Part shown: piece after piece, positions 6,958-10,702 of the stretch | How positions within the stretch are numbered: position 1 is the stretch's first letter | How the letters are laid out: every line of letters begins with the position of its first letter | Assembly (NCBI GenBank): GCA_964508705.1 | Contig: CAZDUS010000053.1 | Span: 1-10,702 of the forward strand | Origin: CAZDUS01 sp964508705 | Lineage (GTDB): Bacteria; Verrucomicrobiota; Kiritimatiellia; CAIKKV01; CAITUY01 | Length of the DNA stretch: 10,702 bases | Reading direction: 5' to 3' | The notes under the pieces: model-generated | Told to the model about the DNA's origin: nothing | Seen by the model: only the letters and a program-made list of their open reading frames with translations | The model's database searches: none | Translations under genes and position numbers: made by a program

Positions 6958-7040
6958 TCGCATGCGACGTTTGCGATTGGGGGGCTGGGGTGGGGATGGT
7001 GGATTTTCATGCCGACGGATAACCCCATCCCCCTCCGGGC

Positions 7041-7122
7041 CTCCCCCTTGGAAGGGGGAGGAGCGTGGATCCCAGCCGACCTCCCCCTTGGAAGGGGGGG
7101 AGGAGCGTGGATCCCAGCCGAC
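7041..7122 (+). repeat. Two tandem copies of a 40/42-bp hairpin-containing repeat inside the operon
   Basis: Copy one (7041-7080, 40 bases) and copy two (7081-7122, 42 bases) are identical except for two extra Gs in the G-run of copy two. Each starts with a near-perfect palindrome, CTCCCCCTT-GG-AAGGGGGAG, followed by GAGCGTGGATCCCAGCCGAC. The array ends 14 bases before the start of the Ycf48-like gene, so it lies in its translation-initiation region. G-run length variation suggests slippage. It may stabilise or cleave the mRNA, or lower downstream expression. Confidence 0.85.
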
Positions 7123-7136
7123 CTGAGTAGATACGA

Positions 7137-8105
7137 ATGAACAGGATCATCGGACTTCTGTTCACGGCTTTTGTCGTGCTTGCGGCGGGCTTTGCCTTTT
7201 CGGCACGTCCGCTGCCGCCGATGCCGGCTACGGAAACCCATATCCGGAATGCCTTGCTGCTCGACGCGCAGCGTGGCGGGCAGCGCCTCGTCACGGTGGG
7301 CGAGCATGGTTACATTTTTGTTTCCGACGATGCCGGCGGTAAATGGCGGAAGGTTTCGACGGGCACCGATGTCACCCTGACCGGCGTCGCCTTCGCCGAT
7401 GCGCAGATCGGGCTTGCGGTCGGACACGATGCGGTGATCCTGCGCAGCGAGGACGGCGGCAACTCGTGGAAGGAAGTTTTTCGGGATTCGAAACAGCTGC
7501 GGCCGCTGCTTCGCGTCATGTTCGCCGATAAACAGCGGGCCATCGCGATCGGCGCCTATGGCGCCTTTTACGAGAGCATGGATGGCGGCCTGACCTGGGC
7601 CGAGCGCCAGATCACCACGGAAGACCGCCACTTCAACGCGCTCGCGCGCCTTGCCGATGGCACGCTGCTGCTGGCCGGCGAGGCCGGTACGTTGCTGCGC
7701 TCGGTTGACGGCGGCACGCACTGGGAAAAGCTGGCATCGCCTTATGCGGGTTCATTTTTCGGACTTCTGCCGCTGGCCCAGGGCGGCGTCCTGGCCTTCG
7801 GCATGCGCGGCAATATCTTCCGCAGCGAAGATCGCGGGGCGACCTGGCAGGCGGTGGTCGCGGGCAGCGACAGTGCGCTGTTCGGCGGCCTGGCCAGCGA
7901 TGGCCTGGTCGTGCTGGTCGGCCAGAACGGTATCGTCCTCGTCAGCCGGGATGATGGACGCACTTTCAAGCGCGTATCGACCAAGGCCAGTCGCATCCTG
8001 AGCGCGGTTCAGCGCCCGCAGCAGCAAGGTGGGGAAGACGGAGTTCTGGTATTCGGCGAGGGCGGTGTGGCGCGCATCGCGCTGCCGCCGGAGGGGCGGC
8101 AATGA
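7137..8105 (+). CDS. Ycf48-like BNR-repeat periplasmic protein
   Basis: A 322-residue protein with an N-terminal hydrophobic segment (about 4-22, signal peptide or anchor), then a beta-propeller-like region. Six BNR/Asp-box motifs are visible: SDDAGGKW (63-70), SEDGGNSW (104-111), SMDGGLTW (147-154), SVDGGTHW (189-196), SEDRGATW (230-237) and the weaker SRDDGRTF (270-277), spaced about 35-45 residues. This fits the Ycf48/Hcf136-like family. Plant and cyanobacterial members help assemble photosystem II, but proteobacterial homologues beside RND and DUF1329 genes have no link to photosynthesis; an assembly or scaffold role in the exporter is a guess. The ribosome site is weak (CTGAG about 10 bases upstream), and a tandem hairpin repeat ends 14 bases before the ATG. 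The stop overlaps the next start as ATGA. The nearest alternatives, sialidase-like or WD40-like proteins, lack support: no catalytic residues are evident. Confidence 0.88.
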   Translation: MNRIIGLLFTAFVVLAAGFAFSARPLPPMPATETHIRNALLLDAQRGGQRLVTVGEHGYIFVSDDAGGKWRKVSTGTDVTLTGVAFADAQIGLAVGHDAVILRSEDGGNSWKEVFRDSKQLRPLLRVMFADKQRAIAIGAYGAFYESMDGGLTWAERQITTEDRHFNALARLADGTLLLAGEAGTLLRSVDGGTHWEKLASPYAGSFFGLLPLAQGGVLAFGMRGNIFRSEDRGATWQAVVAGSDSALFGGLASDGLVVLVGQNGIVLVSRDDGRTFKRVSTKASRILSAVQRPQQQGGEDGVLVFGEGGVARIALPPEGRQ

Positions 8106-10492
8106 AAACGAACGAGGCGAACGCGGTCGTTCGCTCCATCGGCAACCTGCTGTTTTCCTGGCGCCGCAGCTTTCTGACCCTGTTTGTGCTGATCACCGTC
8201 GGGCTGATCTGGTCGGCGACGCATCTTCGGGTCGATGCGGGATTCGAGAAGATGATCCCGCTCAAGCATGAGTACATGCAGACATTCACCGCCTACCAGA
8301 AGACCTTCGGCGGCGCCAACCGCGTGCTGGTGGCCCTGCGGCAAAACGAAGGCGACATCTACAACCCCGAGTTTTTCCGCACGCTCAAGGCGGTGACGGA
8401 CGCGGTGTTCTTCATCCCCGGGGTCGATCGCGCCACCGTGACCTCGCTGTTTACGCCGAATGCGCGCTTCATCGAGGTGGTCGAGGACGGCTTTGCCGGC
8501 GGCAACATCATTCCGGCGAATTTCAGCGGTACCGAAGCAGACCTGGCGACGGTGCGCGCCAATGTGCTCAAGTCGGGGCGGGTCGGCCGCCTGGTGTCCA
8601 ACGATTTCAAGGGGGCGCTGGTCAGCGCCGAACTGCTGGAGATCGACCCGACGACCGGCGTCAGGTTGAACTATGTTGCAGTGGCGGACCAACTGGAGAA
8701 AATCCGCACCACCTATCAAAAGGCCGGACTCGACGTAAACGTCAAAGAGGCCGGCCTCGACGTAAACATCATCGGCTTCGCCAAGGCGGTCGGCGACATC
8801 ACCGAGGGCGCCCGCGCCGTGCTGCAGTTCTTCGTGGTCGCCTTCGCGATCACCGCGGGGCTGCTGTACTGGTATTCCGGATCGGCCAAGCTTTCCGCGG
8901 TCGCCCTGGTCTGCGCGATGATCCCGGTGGTCTGGCTGCTCGGCGTGCTGCCGCTGATCGGTTTCGGCATCGATCCGCTGTCGATCCTGGTGCCCTTCCT
9001 GATCTTCTCGATCGGCGTCAGTCATGCCGTGCAGATGACCAATGCATGGCAGATCGAGGTCTTGAACGGGCAGGACGGCCTGGCCGCCGCGCACAGCGCC
9101 TTCCTCAAGCTGTTCATGCCGGGCGCGATGGCGCTGCTGGCGAATGCGCTGGGCTTTCTGGTGATCCTCTACATCGAGATCGACATCGTGCGCGAACTGG
9201 CGATTACGGCCAGCCTCGGCGTCGCGCTGATGATCGTCACCAACAAGATGCTGCTGACGATCCTGCTCTCGTGGATGAGCCTCTCTGCGGCGGAAGTCAA
9301 GCGTGCCGGCGGCAAGAAGCTCGGCGCCGACGGGCTGTGGATGGCGCTCAAGGGCTTTGCCGAGCCGCGTCTGGCGCTGCGGGTGCTGCTGGTGGCGGGT
9401 TTGCTGTTGGCGACCGCCACCTGGATGGCGCGCGACCTGCGCACCGGCGATCTGGGCAGGGGGATTCCGGAACTGCATGACGACTCCCGCTACAACCTCG
9501 ATACCGCGGCGATCGTCGATTCGTTCTCGATCGGCGTCGACGTGCTGTCGATAATCGCCCAGTCGCGCAACGTCGATGGCGCCTGCACCGATCACGAGGT
9601 CATGGGCCTGATCGACCGCTTCGAAACGACGATGAAAAACGTGCACGGGGTACAGGGCGTGCTGTCGTTGCCCGGCATGGCGAAGATCGTCAATGCGGGA
9701 TGGAACGAGGGCAATCCGCGCTGGCGCGTGCTTGCGCACGACCCGTCCATCCTCGCCCAGTCGGTGACGCCGATCGACACCAGCACCGGGCTGCTCAACA
9801 CCGACTGCAACGCGATGCAGGTGATGATCTTCACCAACGACCATCAGGGCACGACGATCGCGCACATCATTCGCGAGGTCAAGAAGTTCATCGCGGCAAA
9901 TCCATCCGAAAAACTCGAATTCAAGCTGGCCTCGGGCAACGTGGGCGTGATGGCGGCGACCAACGAGGCGGTCGATGCCGCCGAAGTCACCATGCTGCTG
10001 CTGCTCTTCGGTTCGATCAGCCTCTTGTGCCTGATCGAGTTCCGCTCGTGGCGGGCGACACTCTGCATCATCCTGCCGCTGACCATCGTCGCCGTGTTCT
10101 GCAATGCCCTGATGGCCTTGCTCGGGATCGGCCTCAAGGTGTCGACGTTGCCGGTGATTGCTCTCGGGGTGGGGGTCGGGGTCGATTACGGGATCTATCT
10201 CTACGAACGGATGGCGAACGCGCTGGCGGAAGGCCGCAGTCTGCCCGATGCCTTTTACCAGGCGCTCCGGCAACGCGGTACGTCGATCGCGTTTACTGCC
10301 GCGACCATGGCCATCGGCGTGGGTACCTGGGCCTTCTCGGCGCTCAAGTTCCAGGCCGACATGGGCATCCTGCTGGCCTTCATGTTCCTCGTCAATATGC
10401 TCGGCGCCTTGCTCCTGCTGCCGGCGCTGGCCGCCGTGCTGCTGCGGAATTCACCCCAGGAAGCGGCAGCGGCGGCCCGGACAGAAGGCTGA
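8102..10492 (+). CDS. RND-superfamily transporter, MMPL type
   Basis: Inner-membrane pump of 796 residues with the duplicated RND layout: TM1 at about 23-40, a periplasmic domain (41-235), TM2-TM6 (about 237-390), TM7 (424-440), a second periplasmic domain (441-625), and TM8-TM12 (626-780). It belongs with predicted RND exporters (MMPL; COG1033-like, recalled). GVGVDYGIYLYERM begins at 691 in TM10 and contains D695-Y696, the residues expected in the proton relay. The matching site in TM4 reads IGVSHAVQ, with S307-H308 instead. C495 and C569 in the second periplasmic domain could form a disulfide. A nine-residue tandem duplication lies at 208-225. The start overlaps the previous stop (ATGA) with GGAGGGG just upstream, so translation is coupled. 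It probably drives export of a hydrophobic or lipid substrate, by analogy to MmpL and HpnN proteins; the substrate is unknown. Confidence 0.93.
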   Translation: MKTNEANAVVRSIGNLLFSWRRSFLTLFVLITVGLIWSATHLRVDAGFEKMIPLKHEYMQTFTAYQKTFGGANRVLVALRQNEGDIYNPEFFRTLKAVTDAVFFIPGVDRATVTSLFTPNARFIEVVEDGFAGGNIIPANFSGTEADLATVRANVLKSGRVGRLVSNDFKGALVSAELLEIDPTTGVRLNYVAVADQLEKIRTTYQKAGLDVNVKEAGLDVNIIGFAKAVGDITEGARAVLQFFVVAFAITAGLLYWYSGSAKLSAVALVCAMIPVVWLLGVLPLIGFGIDPLSILVPFLIFSIGVSHAVQMTNAWQIEVLNGQDGLAAAHSAFLKLFMPGAMALLANALGFLVILYIEIDIVRELAITASLGVALMIVTNKMLLTILLSWMSLSAAEVKRAGGKKLGADGLWMALKGFAEPRLALRVLLVAGLLLATATWMARDLRTGDLGRGIPELHDDSRYNLDTAAIVDSFSIGVDVLSIIAQSRNVDGACTDHEVMGLIDRFETTMKNVHGVQGVLSLPGMAKIVNAGWNEGNPRWRVLAHDPSILAQSVTPIDTSTGLLNTDCNAMQVMIFTNDHQGTTIAHIIREVKKFIAANPSEKLEFKLASGNVGVMAATNEAVDAAEVTMLLLLFGSISLLCLIEFRSWRATLCIILPLTIVAVFCNALMALLGIGLKVSTLPVIALGVGVGVDYGIYLYERMANALAEGRSLPDAFYQALRQRGTSIAFTAATMAIGVGTWAFSALKFQADMGILLAFMFLVNMLGALLLLPALAAVLLRNSPQEAAAAARTEG
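8721..8774 (+). repeat. 27-bp in-frame tandem duplication within the RND gene
   Basis: Bases 8721-8747 and 8748-8774 are tandem copies. The first 20 bases differ at one position, and the last seven have diverged. The encoded peptide is AGLDVNVKE followed by AGLDVNIIG (residues 208-225). It adds nine residues to the first periplasmic domain just before TM2 and keeps the frame. Confidence 0.85.
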
Positions 10493-10549
10493 TCGAGACT
10501 TTTCGCGATAGTTCGGCGGTCCCTTGGTGAAGGGCGCAAAGCCGGTGTT

Positions 10550-10579
10550 GGCCCCCGGCGGGGCCGGTTTCAGCCGGCC
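10550..10579 (+). terminator. GC-rich overlapping hairpins after the RND gene (weak terminator candidate)
   Basis: GGCCCC (10550-10555) pairs with GGGGCC (10560-10565) around CGGC. Overlapping this, GGCCGG (10562-10567) pairs with CCGGCC (10574-10579) around TTTCAG. They sit 58 bases after the stop codon of the last gene of the operon. No clear T-run follows, so this is not a textbook intrinsic terminator; it may be a 3' stabilising structure. Confidence 0.35.
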
Positions 10580-10675
10580 ATGAGTGACTTTTCAGGCCTG
10601 CGCGGCAAAGCGCTTGTGCGCCAGCTTGTTTGAAACCCGACCTGATTAGCAATGAACGTCAGCCAAGCGCGATCT

Positions 10676-10696
10676 CCTTCCCCTTCAAGGGGAAGG
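10676..10696. repeat. Palindromic repeat with core CCCCTTCAAGGGG, copy 2
   Basis: A perfect 21-base palindrome of ten-base arms (CCTTCCCCTT and AAGGGGAAGG) around a central C. It shares a 17-base core with the element at 6936-6957. It lies six bases before the window end, so the full element probably continues outside. The rest of 10493-10702 holds only GC hairpins and no gene that I can support. Confidence 0.75.
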
Positions 10697-10702
10697 CCGG
10701 GA

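Noticed and set aside
7041..7122. CRISPR-like array
   Set aside because: There are only two adjacent copies with no spacer between them and no cas genes. It is a simple tandem duplication with hairpins.
3864..7721. Very long open frame on the minus strand (1285 codons)
   Set aside because: It lies antisense to the DUF1302, DUF1329 and Ycf48-like genes, has a shadow-like composition rich in Arg, Gly and Ala, matches no family I recognise, and even reads through the non-coding repeats. It is a product of high GC and codon bias.
8009..10273. Minus-strand open frame of 754 codons opposite the RND gene
   Set aside because: Its translation is rich in His, Arg, Gln and Asp with no hydrophobic core or motif, while the plus strand has a clear twelve-helix transporter. 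It is a shadow frame.
10493..10702. A small gene after the RND gene
   Set aside because: Short frames here lack ribosome sites and any recognisable motif, and the sequence is dominated by GC hairpins and a palindromic repeat.

Overview
The window is GC-rich, densely coded DNA. It looks like a Gram-negative proteobacterium, most likely a betaproteobacterium of the Rhodocyclales type. This rests on the outer-membrane barrel with a C-terminal Phe, the DUF1302/DUF1329 gene pair, the codon use, and short palindromic intergenic repeats that resemble those I know from that group. The taxon is an inference; no rRNA or tRNA is present to confirm it.

Layout. (1) Bases 1-2569, minus strand: a SulP-family anion transporter with a C-terminal STAS domain (896-2569), followed 244 bases downstream by a class PPK2 polyphosphate kinase that runs off the left edge (1-651). 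A plausible sigma70 promoter for the SulP gene lies at 2679-2708. The unit is bracketed by an exact 30-bp inverted repeat (798-827 and 2756-2785). (2) Bases 2570-3464: an 895-base gene-free divergent region holding several different repeat elements and the leader of the next operon. (3) Bases 3465-10492, plus strand: four genes in one direction, a DUF1302 outer-membrane barrel, a DUF1329 periplasmic protein, a Ycf48-like BNR-repeat protein, and an RND/MMPL inner-membrane transporter. The last two overlap by four bases (ATGA). (4) Bases 10493-10702: a gene-free tail with GC hairpins and another copy of a palindromic repeat.

How the genes fit together. The four plus-strand proteins cover the inner membrane (RND pump), the periplasm (the DUF1329 protein, a family I recall as having a LolA/LolB-like fold, plus a BNR propeller) and the outer membrane (DUF1302 barrel). 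The simplest reading is a trans-envelope export or trafficking route for a hydrophobic or lipidic compound. The cluster type recurs in proteobacteria, but its substrate is, as far as I know, unassigned. It is the most interesting system in the window. Local oddities include a 27-bp in-frame tandem duplication in the RND gene, tandem hairpin repeats inside the operon, and a barrel loop with paired cysteines and shifted codon use.
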